A DNA stretch of 64,000 bases. Source: Achromobacter agilis (GTDB lineage: Bacteria; Pseudomonadota; Gammaproteobacteria; Burkholderiales; Burkholderiaceae_B). Of the stretch, positions 29,699-37,973 are shown piece by piece (the first letter of the stretch is position 1; every line of letters starts with the position of its first letter). The notes beneath the pieces were generated by a model. It searched no databases, was not told the origin of the DNA, and saw only the letters and a program-made list of their open reading frames with translations. The position numbers and the translations under genes are program-made. The stretch is from NCBI RefSeq assembly GCF_900496965.1, contig NZ_UFQB01000014.1, positions 62,001 through 126,000 of the forward strand. The letters are read 5' to 3'.

Positions 29699-30721
29699 AT
29701 GAATCGCTACAAGCTGCTTGCACTGGCCGCCGCCCTGACGGGCGCGATGGGCGCCGCCTCCGCCGAGACCACCCTGACCGTCTACACGGCGCTCGAAGCC
29801 GACCAGATCAAGGCCTACCAGGCCGCGTTCGAGAAGGCCAATCCCGACATCAAGATCCAGTGGGTGCGCGACTCCACCGGCATCATCGCCGCCAAGCTGC
29901 TGGCCGAGAAAAACAACCCCAAGGCGGACGTGATCTGGGGCCTGGCCGGCACGGCCCTCGGCCTGATGGACAAGGAAGGCATGCTGCAGCCCTACGCGCC
30001 CAAGGGTCTGGACCAGATCGCCGCCAACATGCGCGACGCCAAGGCCGAGCCGGCCTGGGTCGGCATGGACGGCTACGCCGCCGCCATCTGCTTCAACACC
30101 ATCGAAGCCGAAAAGCAGAAGCTGCCCAAGCCCACTTCGTGGCAGGACCTGACCAAGCCGGTCTACGCCGGCAAGATCGTGATGCCGAACCCGGCGTCCT
30201 CGGGCACGGGCTTCCTGGACGTGAGCGCCTGGCTGCAGATCTTCGGCGAAGACAAGGGCTGGGCCTACATGGACGCCCTGCACAAGAACATTGGTTCGTA
30301 CACGCATTCGGGCTCCAAGCCTTGCAACATGGCCGCCGCGGGCGAGTTCCCGATCGGCGTGTCGTTCGACTACCGCGCGGCGAAGCTGAAGGCCGATGGC
30401 GCGCCGGTCGAAGCCGTGTTCCCGTCGGAAGGGCTGGGCTGGGAAGTCGAGGCCACCGCCATCGTCAAGGGCACGAAGAACCTGGAGGCCGCCCGCAAGC
30501 TGGCCGACTTCTCGGCCAGCCGCGAAGCGAACGAGCTGTACAAGGCCAACTTCGCCGTGCTGGCGATTCCCTCGGTCGCCACGGTCAACCCCAACCTGCC
30601 CGCGGACCTGACTCAGCGCATGATCAAGAACGATTTCACGTGGGCCGCCACGAATCGCGAACGCATCATCGCCGAATGGACCAAGCGTTACGACGGCAAG
30701 TCCGAGCCGAAGAAGAAGTAA
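29699..30721 (+). CDS. phnS: 2-aminoethylphosphonate-binding periplasmic protein
   Basis: The 340-residue extracellular solute-binding protein has a signal peptide (residues 1-23, MNRYKLLALAAALTGAMGAA, cleavage after ASA). The mature part has the iron/phosphonate-binding family look (TTLTVYTALEADQIKAYQAAF, PNPASSGTGFLDV). Its place between phnX and the FAD oxidoreductase, in an operon with a matching ATPase and permease, indicates the receptor for the phosphonate importer. The 96-base gap before it contains an imperfect GC-rich hairpin plus T-runs, which could lower readthrough from phnX or stabilise the phnS message. Confidence 0.87.
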   Translation: MNRYKLLALAAALTGAMGAASAETTLTVYTALEADQIKAYQAAFEKANPDIKIQWVRDSTGIIAAKLLAEKNNPKADVIWGLAGTALGLMDKEGMLQPYAPKGLDQIAANMRDAKAEPAWVGMDGYAAAICFNTIEAEKQKLPKPTSWQDLTKPVYAGKIVMPNPASSGTGFLDVSAWLQIFGEDKGWAYMDALHKNIGSYTHSGSKPCNMAAAGEFPIGVSFDYRAAKLKADGAPVEAVFPSEGLGWEVEATAIVKGTKNLEAARKLADFSASREANELYKANFAVLAIPSVATVNPNLPADLTQRMIKNDFTWAATNRERIIAEWTKRYDGKSEPKKK

Positions 30722-30809
30722 TCGCCGATGCGGCGGCAGCGGCCGCCGTTCGCCGGCGGGGCGCCCGACAGGGCGGCCCCGCCGCAATCCCTATCGCAGT
30801 GTTCCAGAG

Positions 30810-31940
30810 ATGAAAAATTTCGACGTAGTCGTGGTGGGCGCAGGCATGCTCGGCATCGCGCACGCCTGGGCGGCCGCCAAGCGCGGCCTGTCCGTGGCCG
30901 TGATCGAGCGCAGCCGCCAGGCGCATGGCGCCACGATCCGCAATTTCGGCCAGGTCATCGTAACGGGCCAGGCGCCCGGCACGATGCTGTCGCACGCGCA
31001 GCAGGCCCGCGAACTATGGCTGGACCTGGCGGCCAAGGTAGGCTTCCACGTGCGGGCCAATGGCGCCCTGGTGCTGGCGCGCAACGCCGACGAGGCGGAC
31101 GTACTGCAGGAGTTCGCCGACACGCGCATGCGGCAGGAAGGCTACCGCGCCGAACTGCTGTCGGGCCGCGAGGTCGCCCGCCTGTACGACGGCCGGCTGG
31201 CGCACCATTGCGCAGCCCTGCAAGGCCATGACGACCTGCAGATCTACTCGCGCGAGGCGCTGCCGGCGATCACGCGCTACCTGGCCGAGTCGCTGGGCGT
31301 CACCTTCATCACCGGCACGCTGGCGCGCGCCGTGGAAGGCGGCCTGGTCTGCTCCTCGGCGGGCGAATTCCAGGGGGGGCATGTGTTCGTCTGCCCGGGC
31401 CACGATTACCTGACCCTGCTGCCCGAATTGTTCGCGCCGCTGAACCTGGAGGTCACGCGCCTGCAGATGCTGCGCGCCGCGTTCGAGACGGCTCCCATCG
31501 CGCTGGACCGTCCGCTGCTCACGGGGCTGTCCTGCGTGCACTATGGCGCGTTCTCGGACCTGCCTTCGGCGCTGGCGCTGCGCGACGTAATCCGGGCGCG
31601 CACACCGATGCTGCTGGAGAACGGCATCCATCTGCTGATCAGCCCCACGCCCTATGGCGAACTGATCATCGGCGACTCGCACCGCTATGGCCAGGATGCG
31701 CCGCCGTTCAATGACGAAACGGTGGACGACGCGATGCTGGACCTGGCCTCGCAGGCCCTGGGCGCGCGCCTGCGCGTGCTCGAGCGCTGGCAGGGCGTCT
31801 ACGGCGCGCACGGGCCGGCGCCGTTTTCGGTAATGCCGGTCGATCCGGCCACGACGGTGGCGGTCATGCATTCGGGCGTGGGCATGACGGTCGGGCTGGC
31901 TATCGGCGAGCGCACCGTCGCGGGCGCGCTGGGCCGCTGA
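30810..31940 (+). CDS. FAD-dependent oxidoreductase of phosphonate clusters
   Basis: The 376-residue DAO-type flavoenzyme has the GAGMLGIAHAWAAAKRGLSV dinucleotide-binding motif at residues 10-30 and a RNFGQV segment near 44. It looks like the TIGR03364 (HpnW-type) family, which recurs beside phnX or phnZ. Characterised relatives oxidatively deaminate 2-aminoethylphosphonate or its N-methyl derivative to phosphonoacetaldehyde. Here it would feed PhnX, since no PhnW transaminase is present. It is the last gene of the rightward operon and is followed by a bidirectional terminator. Family assignment is from pattern recognition. Confidence 0.82.
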   Translation: MKNFDVVVVGAGMLGIAHAWAAAKRGLSVAVIERSRQAHGATIRNFGQVIVTGQAPGTMLSHAQQARELWLDLAAKVGFHVRANGALVLARNADEADVLQEFADTRMRQEGYRAELLSGREVARLYDGRLAHHCAALQGHDDLQIYSREALPAITRYLAESLGVTFITGTLARAVEGGLVCSSAGEFQGGHVFVCPGHDYLTLLPELFAPLNLEVTRLQMLRAAFETAPIALDRPLLTGLSCVHYGAFSDLPSALALRDVIRARTPMLLENGIHLLISPTPYGELIIGDSHRYGQDAPPFNDETVDDAMLDLASQALGARLRVLERWQGVYGAHGPAPFSVMPVDPATTVAVMHSGVGMTVGLAIGERTVAGALGR

Positions 31941-31960
31941 TCCGGAGTGCTCCGCCGGAA

Positions 31961-31990
31961 AAAAAAGCCTCGCGTTCGCGAGGCTTTTTT
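31961..31990. terminator. bidirectional terminator
   Basis: An 8-bp stem GCCTCGCG-TT-CGCGAGGC is flanked by an A-run on the left and a T-run on the right. It ends both the phosphonate operon and the convergent Rieske gene. Confidence 0.92.
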
Positions 31991-32019
31991 ACAGGGGTGG
32001 GGCGCCGAAGCCCAGCGCT

Positions 32020-33168
32020 TCAGAGCTTCTCCTGCATGATGCGGCGATACCATTCGTGGAAGTGCTGCATGCCGTCTTCCATGGGCGACTGGTAGGGGCC
32101 GGTTTCGTTCACGCCGCGCTGCATCAGGGCCCTGCGGCCGGCGTCCATGCGTTCGGCGATTTCGTCGTCCTCGATGGCCGTTTCCATGTAGGCGGCGCGC
32201 TGCGCCTCGACGAATTCGCGCTCGAAGGCGGCGATTTCCTCGGGGTAGTAGAACTCGACCACGTTCACCGTTTCTTGGGGGCTCTTCGGATACAGCGTCG
32301 AGAGTACCAGCACGTGCGGATAGAGCTCGATCATGTGGGTCGGGAAATACGTGACCCAGACCGCGCCGAAATCGGGCGCGTCGCCTTCGCGGAACGCCAG
32401 CAGACGGTCATGCCACTGCTTGTAGACGTCCGAGCCCGGCTGCGCCAGCGCATTGTGCACGCCCACCCGCTGCAGGCTGTACCAGTCGTTGAACTCCCAG
32501 GTCAGGTCGTCGCACGTGACGAAGCGGCCCAGGCCGGGATGGAACGGACCGACGTGGTAGTCCTCCAGGTAGACCTCGATGAAGGTCTTCCAGTTGTAGT
32601 TGCACTGGTGCACTTCGACGTGGTCCAGCACGTAGTCGCCGAAGTCGAACTCGGGCCGCGAGAACAGCGACGCCATGTCGGAGGCCGGGTCGCGCGGGCC
32701 TTCGAACAGCAGGCCGTGGCAATCGCGCAGCCGGAACTTCTGCAGATTCATGCAGGGCGTGGTGTCGAACTGAGGCGCGCCCAACAACTCGCCCTGGTTG
32801 TTGTACGTCCAACGGTGCAGCGGACACACGATGTTGCCGCCGGTAGCCTTCAGATTGCCCGCCGTGTTGCAGTTGCCGGCCACATTGCCGGTTTCACCGC
32901 CAAGCATCAATGCCTGCCGGTGGCGGCAGACATTTGAGATGAGTTCGACGCCTTGCTGGTTGCGGACCAGCACGCGCCCTCCGTTTTCCTGGACCAGCGT
33001 ACGCCAGTCTCCGGTTTCGGGCACCAATTTCTGGTGGCCGACGTATTGCGAGGATTGCTTGAAAATGAGTTCTTGCTCGCGGGCAAAGAGGGCTTCGTCA
33101 AAATATGCGCTGACGGGTAGCTGGGTGCGAGCTGGCACTACATGTGCCATCCGACCGATGTCGGTCAT
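32020..33168 (-). CDS. Rieske-type non-heme iron oxygenase, alpha subunit
   Basis: The 382-residue protein has a Rieske [2Fe-2S] domain (about residues 45-150) and a mononuclear-iron catalytic domain. Cluster ligands are Cys81-x-His83 (CRH) and Cys115-x2-His118 (CPLH). The 31-residue gap between the pairs is about twice the usual 15-17. The catalytic iron motif is EDYHVGPFH. It resembles a group of Burkholderiales oxygenases related to choline/glycine-betaine monooxygenases. No reductase or ferredoxin gene is adjacent. A GGAGGG Shine-Dalgarno supports the start. It is convergent with the phosphonate operon, but its substrate is unknown. Confidence 0.85.
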   Translation of the reverse strand: MTDIGRMAHVVPARTQLPVSAYFDEALFAREQELIFKQSSQYVGHQKLVPETGDWRTLVQENGGRVLVRNQQGVELISNVCRHRQALMLGGETGNVAGNCNTAGNLKATGGNIVCPLHRWTYNNQGELLGAPQFDTTPCMNLQKFRLRDCHGLLFEGPRDPASDMASLFSRPEFDFGDYVLDHVEVHQCNYNWKTFIEVYLEDYHVGPFHPGLGRFVTCDDLTWEFNDWYSLQRVGVHNALAQPGSDVYKQWHDRLLAFREGDAPDFGAVWVTYFPTHMIELYPHVLVLSTLYPKSPQETVNVVEFYYPEEIAAFEREFVEAQRAAYMETAIEDDEIAERMDAGRRALMQRGVNETGPYQSPMEDGMQHFHEWYRRIMQEKL

Positions 33169-33548
33169 GATTCCCTCCGCTCGGATAAAAAAGCCAGGAC
33201 GGTTGAGCTTTTAGCCAAGCAGATTGGCGTGGTGGCCTTGCCCAGCGTCAAAGGGGGACCTGTCCGGCCGGGCTTGAAGGCCTGGCCAAATCCGCCGGTT
33301 TGAATTCCGCTGGGCAAATCCGCCAAGTGAAATCCGCTGGGTGAATTCCGTTCTGGCGCGAAGAAAAATCGGTGTCTGGCCGATCAAATAAGCCGTGAAT
33401 TGTACCCCAAGCCCTTCCCCTGCGCCCGTGACGATCCATGAAGCTTGGCGACGCCGTGACGGAGCGGTTTTAGCCGTTGCCGGCGCGAAGCGGGTTCAGT
33501 CCGGCAGGGGGCTCGCGGCGGCCCTGGCCAGAGGGCGGGCCGGCGCCG
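33169..33548. other. 380-bp intergenic region with 14-bp tandem repeat
   Basis: No gene is supported. It holds the promoter region of the Rieske gene and five degenerate repeats at 33288-33350. The right-hand half lies downstream of the acyltransferase stop. GC drops locally between 33280 and 33400. Confidence 0.6.
33288..33350 (+). repeat. five degenerate ~14-bp tandem repeats
   Basis: The core TCCGC (last copy TCCG) recurs at 33291, 33306, 33319, 33333 and 33347, each preceded by AAA, AAT or GAAT. Spacings are 15, 13, 14 and 14 bases. The array lies about 120-180 bases upstream of the Rieske oxygenase start. Confidence 0.6.
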
Positions 33549-34559
33549 TCAGACGAGCCTGCGGGTGGCCGGGTGCCGCCTCAGCAGCCAGCTGCTTGCG
33601 GCCGACATCGCGAAGACCGCCGCGGCCAGCAAAGGCACCATCCAGGCATCGCTGCGGGCGCCCGTCATGGCGCCGGCGCGGCGCGCCACGTCCAGGAACA
33701 GCGGATGGATCAGATAGACGCCGAAGGTCAGGGGCGCCAGCGAAGCCAGCCGCGGGACGCGCGGCGAGGAAACGATCCATTGGAACGCGGCCAACGACAT
33801 GAACGGCACGGTCAGGCTGAAATAATCATAGAAATACGTATCCAACGTCCGGTTGCTGGACATCGTGTAGACGCCCAGCGCGGTCGCGGCCACGCTGGCC
33901 GCCAGCATCAGGCCGGGACGCGGCACGCGCATCTGGCCGTCGAAGATCAGGCGGCCGGCCACGAAGTAGCCCAGATACGGCAGGAACCAGGTCAGGAAAA
34001 AGCCGGCGGGCGCGCCCAGCGCGCGGCGGTACAGCGCGTCCAGGATCGCCACGCCCAGGATGCCGACGACCCACAGCCCGCGCGCGCGCGGCGTGCTGCG
34101 CGCATAGAGCAGGCGGGTCAGCGGGGCGAACAGGTACAGCCCCACGATCATGTACAGGTACCACAGGTGGTAGTAGGGCTCGCCCTGCACGACCTTGCGC
34201 GGCCAGAACGAAAAATCGATGCGGCCGTCGTCCCACCAATCCAGCGCGGTGCGCCAGGCCAGGTAGAAAAGCGTCCAGAAGAGCAGCGGCGCGCAGATCC
34301 GCGCCATGCGCCGGCTGTAGAACTGACGGGCGTCCTGCGGCTTGTCGGGATCCAGCAGCAGGGCGCCGCTGACCATGACGAAAACGGGCACGCACCAGCG
34401 GGCGGCCGAATCGTACAGATTGGCGGCCAGCCAGGCTCCCCCGCCATAGGCGGCGGGGTTGCTGACGATCATGGCCGCGCTGTGCAACAGGACGACGGCC
34501 AGGGCCGCCAGCCAGCGCGCCGCGTCCAGGCGCGCATATCTTTCTTCCAGGTACGGCAT
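33549..34559 (-). CDS. acyltransferase family 3 membrane protein
   Basis: The 336-residue membrane protein has about ten helices and the acyltransferase-3 signatures: an early RLDAARWLAALAVVLLHSAA helix with the conserved His, then MVSGALLL and FYSRRMARICAPLLFWTLFY. Members O-acylate surface sugars such as LPS or enterobacterial-common-antigen-like glycans; the WecH-type branch is the closest in look. No polysaccharide genes are nearby, so the acceptor is unknown. Confidence 0.85.
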   Translation of the reverse strand: MPYLEERYARLDAARWLAALAVVLLHSAAMIVSNPAAYGGGAWLAANLYDSAARWCVPVFVMVSGALLLDPDKPQDARQFYSRRMARICAPLLFWTLFYLAWRTALDWWDDGRIDFSFWPRKVVQGEPYYHLWYLYMIVGLYLFAPLTRLLYARSTPRARGLWVVGILGVAILDALYRRALGAPAGFFLTWFLPYLGYFVAGRLIFDGQMRVPRPGLMLAASVAATALGVYTMSSNRTLDTYFYDYFSLTVPFMSLAAFQWIVSSPRVPRLASLAPLTFGVYLIHPLFLDVARRAGAMTGARSDAWMVPLLAAAVFAMSAASSWLLRRHPATRRLV

Positions 34560-34640
34560 CGGACTCCCGGTTTGGTGTTTGTTTCACCATAGCAGCCGGG
34601 AGCGCGTGGCTGGTGTATCCAGCGGTTAGGGCCTGTTAAC

Positions 34641-34672
34641 GCCGTTTCGCGAACGTCTTGTCACGAAACGGC
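34641..34672. terminator. hairpin downstream of the Bug receptor gene
   Basis: A perfect 9-bp inverted repeat, GCCGTTTCG-N14-CGAAACGGC, lies just beyond the stop of the minus-strand Bug gene and upstream of the acyltransferase start. There is no T-run, so it may be a processing or attenuation hairpin and not an intrinsic terminator. Confidence 0.4.
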
Positions 34673-34680
34673 GCGGCCCG

Positions 34681-35649
34681 TCATTGCAGGACGATGTTGG
34701 CCTGCTTGATTAGCTGCGAGATGATGGGCTGCTCGGTCTTGATCTGTTTGTCCAGTTCGGCCGCCGTGCCGGTCCGTGGATCGATGCCCATGTCCAGCAT
34801 GCGCTTTTTCACCGTTTCATCCTGGAGCGTTTCGGCCAGCGCCTGCTGCAGCTTCTCCAGCGCCGGGGCGGGCGTGCCCTTGGGCGCGACGAAGCTGAAC
34901 CACGCGGTCAGGTCGAACGCGGGGTAGCCCTGTTCGGCCAGCGTTTCCAGTTTGGGCTGCGTGGCCAGGCGCGTGGGGCTGGTGATCGCGAACACCTTGA
35001 CCTTGCCCGCGTCGGCCTGCGGCATGCCGGTAGCCACCATGTCGAAGAACAGGTCCACGTCGCCGCTGATGAGCGCCGGCAGGGCCTGGGTCGCGCCCTT
35101 GAAGGGCACGTGCAGGATGTCGATGCCCGCGCGCGCTTTGAAGAGTTCGCCGGCCAGGTGGGACGAGGTGCCGGGGCCGAACGTGGCGAACGTCAGCTTG
35201 CCCGGGTTCTGCTTGGCATAGGCGACAACGTCCTGCGTGCTATTGAAGGGCCGCTTGGGGCTGGACAGCAGGACCAGCGGCCCCACGCCCACCATGCCGA
35301 TCCGGGCGAAGCCGTCCGGATCGTAGGGCAGTTCCTTGTACAGGTAGCGGTTCGTCACCAGGGTGGAGTTGGTGGCCATCAGGATGGTGTAGCCGTCCGG
35401 CGCTTCGCGCGAGACGAACGCCGCGCCGATGGAGGTGCCGGCGCCTGCCTTGTTTTCGACGATCATGGGCTGGCCCAGCGTCTTGGCCATGCGCTCGGCC
35501 AGGATCCGCGTCAGCACATCGGTGGCGCCGCCGGCCGGGAAGGGCGAGACGACCTTGATCGGGCGGGAGGGATAGGTGTCGGCCTGGGCGCCCAGCGCCG
35601 CGGCGCTGAGGAGCAGGGTAGCCAGCAGTTTGAAGCTCGTGCGTATCAT
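34681..35649 (-). CDS. Bug-family tripartite tricarboxylate receptor
   Basis: This second Bug/TctC-type periplasmic receptor of 322 residues has a signal peptide (residues 1-23, cleavage after AQA) and the signatures YPSRPIKVVSPFPAGG, NKAGAGTSIG and HVPFKGATQALPAL. An AAGGGGAA precedes the ATG. It is divergent from an IclR regulator, with a strong dyad between them. No TctA/TctB genes accompany it. The ligand, probably a small carboxylate, is unknown. Confidence 0.92.
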   Translation of the reverse strand: MIRTSFKLLATLLLSAAALGAQADTYPSRPIKVVSPFPAGGATDVLTRILAERMAKTLGQPMIVENKAGAGTSIGAAFVSREAPDGYTILMATNSTLVTNRYLYKELPYDPDGFARIGMVGVGPLVLLSSPKRPFNSTQDVVAYAKQNPGKLTFATFGPGTSSHLAGELFKARAGIDILHVPFKGATQALPALISGDVDLFFDMVATGMPQADAGKVKVFAITSPTRLATQPKLETLAEQGYPAFDLTAWFSFVAPKGTPAPALEKLQQALAETLQDETVKKRMLDMGIDPRTGTAAELDKQIKTEQPIISQLIKQANIVLQ

Positions 35650-35730
35650 GTGTTCCCCTTGATGTCGCGTACAGGAGTGGATCGTCAGGCCTGGCCGTGT
35701 TTGCGTTCTTGCCAGTTCCCTTCGGATGAT

Positions 35731-35755
35731 TTAAATTCCGCAAAATGGAATTTAA
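35731..35755. promoter_or_regulatory. IclR-type operator dyad
   Basis: A perfect 9-bp inverted repeat TTAAATTCC-N7-GGAATTTAA lies in the divergent Bug/IclR promoter region, 43 bases upstream of the IclR start. The GGAAT/ATTCC arms recall known IclR-family sites. Confidence 0.6.
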
Positions 35756-35797
35756 TTTTGTTATTCGAAATAAACTATAAAAACGAAGCGAATAGAA

Positions 35798-36652
35798 ATG
35801 CAATCTTTTTCTGACGCCAAGCGCATCGTCCATCCCGCCGCCAAACCGGACGGCAAGGTCGAACTCAGCCTGCCCGCGCGCCGCAAGCGCACGGCCGGCG
35901 GCGGAGAGGGCGCCAATTCGCCCGATTTCATTACCGCGCTGGCGCGCGGACTGGACGTGCTGCGCTGCTTCCGCCACGGAGTCACCGCGCTGGGCAACCT
36001 GGATCTGGCGCGGCTGACCGGCCTGCCCAAGCCCACGATCAGCCGCATCACCTTCACCCTGACCGAGTTGGGTTATCTGCGCTATCACCCGGACACGGGC
36101 AAGTATTCGCCGGGCTACGGGGTCCTGGCGCTGGGCTTCGGCCTGCTGGCCGGCCTGGAAGTGCGCGAACTGGCCAAGGCGTCCATGACCGAACTGGCCC
36201 GCGGCACGGGCGGCGCGGTCGCCCTGGGCGCCTTCGACGGCGACGCCATGACCTATGTCGAGGCCATCCACGGGTCTTCGGCGCTCTATCTGCGCCTGCC
36301 GGTCGGCTACCGCGCGAGCCTGGACAGCGCCATGGGCCGGGCCTACCTGGCGAGCCTGCCTGTCCCGGCGTGCAACGACGCGCTGGCGCGCCTGGGCGAG
36401 ACCGCACCGGCGGGCGCCGCCATCGAGCGCGCTCGCGCCGAGCTGAGCGAGTCGGGCTGCTGCTTCGCCATCGGCGAGTGGCAATCGGGCATCAATGCCG
36501 TCGCGGTTCCGTTTTCGTCGGTTACGGGCGAAGGCGTGTTCGTCATGAGCTGCGGAGGGCCCGCCGGCCTGCTGCCCGAGGCCGAGCTGCGGACGCGCGT
36601 GGCGCCATTGCTGCGGGCCGCGATCGCGGGACTTGCGGGGGCGCCGGCCTGA
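35798..36652 (+). CDS. IclR-family transcriptional regulator
   Basis: The 284-residue protein has a winged HTH (ITALARGLDVLRCFR, then LDLARLTGLPKPTISRITFTLTELGYL) at about residues 45-110 and a GAF-like IclR effector domain (TYVEAIHGSSALYLRLPVG, then INAVAVPFSS). A 40-residue basic, Gly-rich leader precedes the HTH. It probably controls the divergent Bug receptor gene and itself through the dyad at 35731-35755. Confidence 0.9.
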   Translation: MQSFSDAKRIVHPAAKPDGKVELSLPARRKRTAGGGEGANSPDFITALARGLDVLRCFRHGVTALGNLDLARLTGLPKPTISRITFTLTELGYLRYHPDTGKYSPGYGVLALGFGLLAGLEVRELAKASMTELARGTGGAVALGAFDGDAMTYVEAIHGSSALYLRLPVGYRASLDSAMGRAYLASLPVPACNDALARLGETAPAGAAIERARAELSESGCCFAIGEWQSGINAVAVPFSSVTGEGVFVMSCGGPAGLLPEAELRTRVAPLLRAAIAGLAGAPA

Positions 36653-36734
36653 GACGCGCGGGGCATCGGGGCAGGGCTTGGGTATCTCGTACAATTCACG
36701 GATTGATCCACCCCTAGCGTCCTCGGAGACCCGT

Positions 36735-37001
36735 TTGGCCAAACCCTCACAAGCCGACCCGCAGGTCGATGACCGTCCCTTGCCCCAGGATTTCGAAACG
36801 GCGCTGGCCGAACTCGAATCGCTGGTCGCGGCCATGGAAGACGGATCGTTGCCGCTCGAGCAATCGCTGGCTGCCTACCGGCGCGGCGTGGCGCTCACGC
36901 GAGTCTGCCAGGATCGCCTGGCGCAGGCTGAGCAGCAGGTGAAGGTCCTGGAAGGCGACTTGCTGCGCCCGCTGGACCCGGCGGCGCTGGATGACGAATA
37001 A
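36735..37001 (+). CDS. xseB: exodeoxyribonuclease VII small subunit
   Basis: XseB binds XseA to form exonuclease VII, a single-strand DNA nuclease. The 88-residue protein has the family core FETALAELESLVAAMEDGSLPLEQSLAAYRRG. The start is a TTG at 36735 with GGAG 6 bases upstream; upstream frames are not conserved. It overlaps ispA by 11 bases, and xseB-ispA-dxs is the standard isoprenoid operon. The large subunit gene is not in the window. Confidence 0.95.
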   Translation: MAKPSQADPQVDDRPLPQDFETALAELESLVAAMEDGSLPLEQSLAAYRRGVALTRVCQDRLAQAEQQVKVLEGDLLRPLDPAALDDE

Positions 37002-37920
37002 GAACCCGATGAAGCAAAATCAACTCGCCTTTCCGGAGTGGCTGCAGGGACGCGTGCGGCACGTCGAAGAGGTCCTGGACGATCTCCTGCCCTCCGCGGA
37101 TGCGCTGCCCGCCCGCCTGCACGAAGCCATGCGGTACGCCGTGCTCGGCGGCGGCAAGCGGGTGCGGGCGGCGCTGGTCTATGCGGCGGGGCAGGCCTGC
37201 CCCGTCAGCGGCAGCGTGCTGGCCGTCGAGGCCTCGCTGGACCGCGCCGCCGCCGCGGTGGAGCTGATCCACGCCTATTCGCTGGTGCACGACGACCTGC
37301 CCTGCATGGACGACGACACGCTGCGCCGCGGCCGGCCCACGGCGCACGTGCAATTCGACGAAGCCACCGCCATGCTGGCGGGCGATGCGCTGCAGCCACT
37401 GGCCTTCGATCTGCTGGCCTCCATGCCGATCGCGCCCGCGCTGATCGTGCAGGCGACCCAGTCGCTGGCACGGGCCGCGGGCAGCCAGGGCATGGCGGGC
37501 GGCCAGGCTATCGACCTGTTTAGCGTCGGCCGCGCGCTGTCGCGCGACGAACTCCAGACCATGCACAGCATGAAGACGGGCGCCATGCTCGCGTGCAGCG
37601 TGGCCCTGGGCGGAATCGTCGCCGGCGCCAGCTCGGCCACGCGCCAGGCGCTGGACGCCTATGCGCAAGCGGTGGGCCTGGCGTTCCAGGTCGTGGACGA
37701 CATCCTCGACGTGACCGCCGACAGCGCCAGCCTGGGCAAGACGCCGGGCAAGGACGCGGCCGAGAACAAACCCACCTACGTATCGCTCCTGGGGCTGTCC
37801 GAGGCGCGGGCGTTTGCCGGAGAACTGCGCGAGGACGCGCTGGCCGCGCTGGCCCCGCTGGGCGACGCGGGCTCGCGCCTGGCCGAACTGGCGGATTTCA
37901 TCGTCCTACGAGACCGCTGA
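36991..37920 (+). CDS. ispA: farnesyl diphosphate synthase
   Basis: The enzyme condenses isopentenyl and dimethylallyl diphosphate to geranyl and farnesyl diphosphate, precursors of quinones and undecaprenyl carriers. The 309-residue trans-prenyltransferase shows GGGKRVR, the first Asp-rich motif DDLPCMDDD and the second DDILD. The start at 36991 overlaps xseB; an ATG at 37009 is an equally plausible shorter start. dxs follows after 53 bases. Confidence 0.96.
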   Translation: MTNKNPMKQNQLAFPEWLQGRVRHVEEVLDDLLPSADALPARLHEAMRYAVLGGGKRVRAALVYAAGQACPVSGSVLAVEASLDRAAAAVELIHAYSLVHDDLPCMDDDTLRRGRPTAHVQFDEATAMLAGDALQPLAFDLLASMPIAPALIVQATQSLARAAGSQGMAGGQAIDLFSVGRALSRDELQTMHSMKTGAMLACSVALGGIVAGASSATRQALDAYAQAVGLAFQVVDDILDVTADSASLGKTPGKDAAENKPTYVSLLGLSEARAFAGELREDALAALAPLGDAGSRLAELADFIVLRDR

Positions 37921-37973
37921 GCCGAGACAAGCCCGGGCTGGATGCAGGCCGGGCCAACGAACCATATAAAAGC

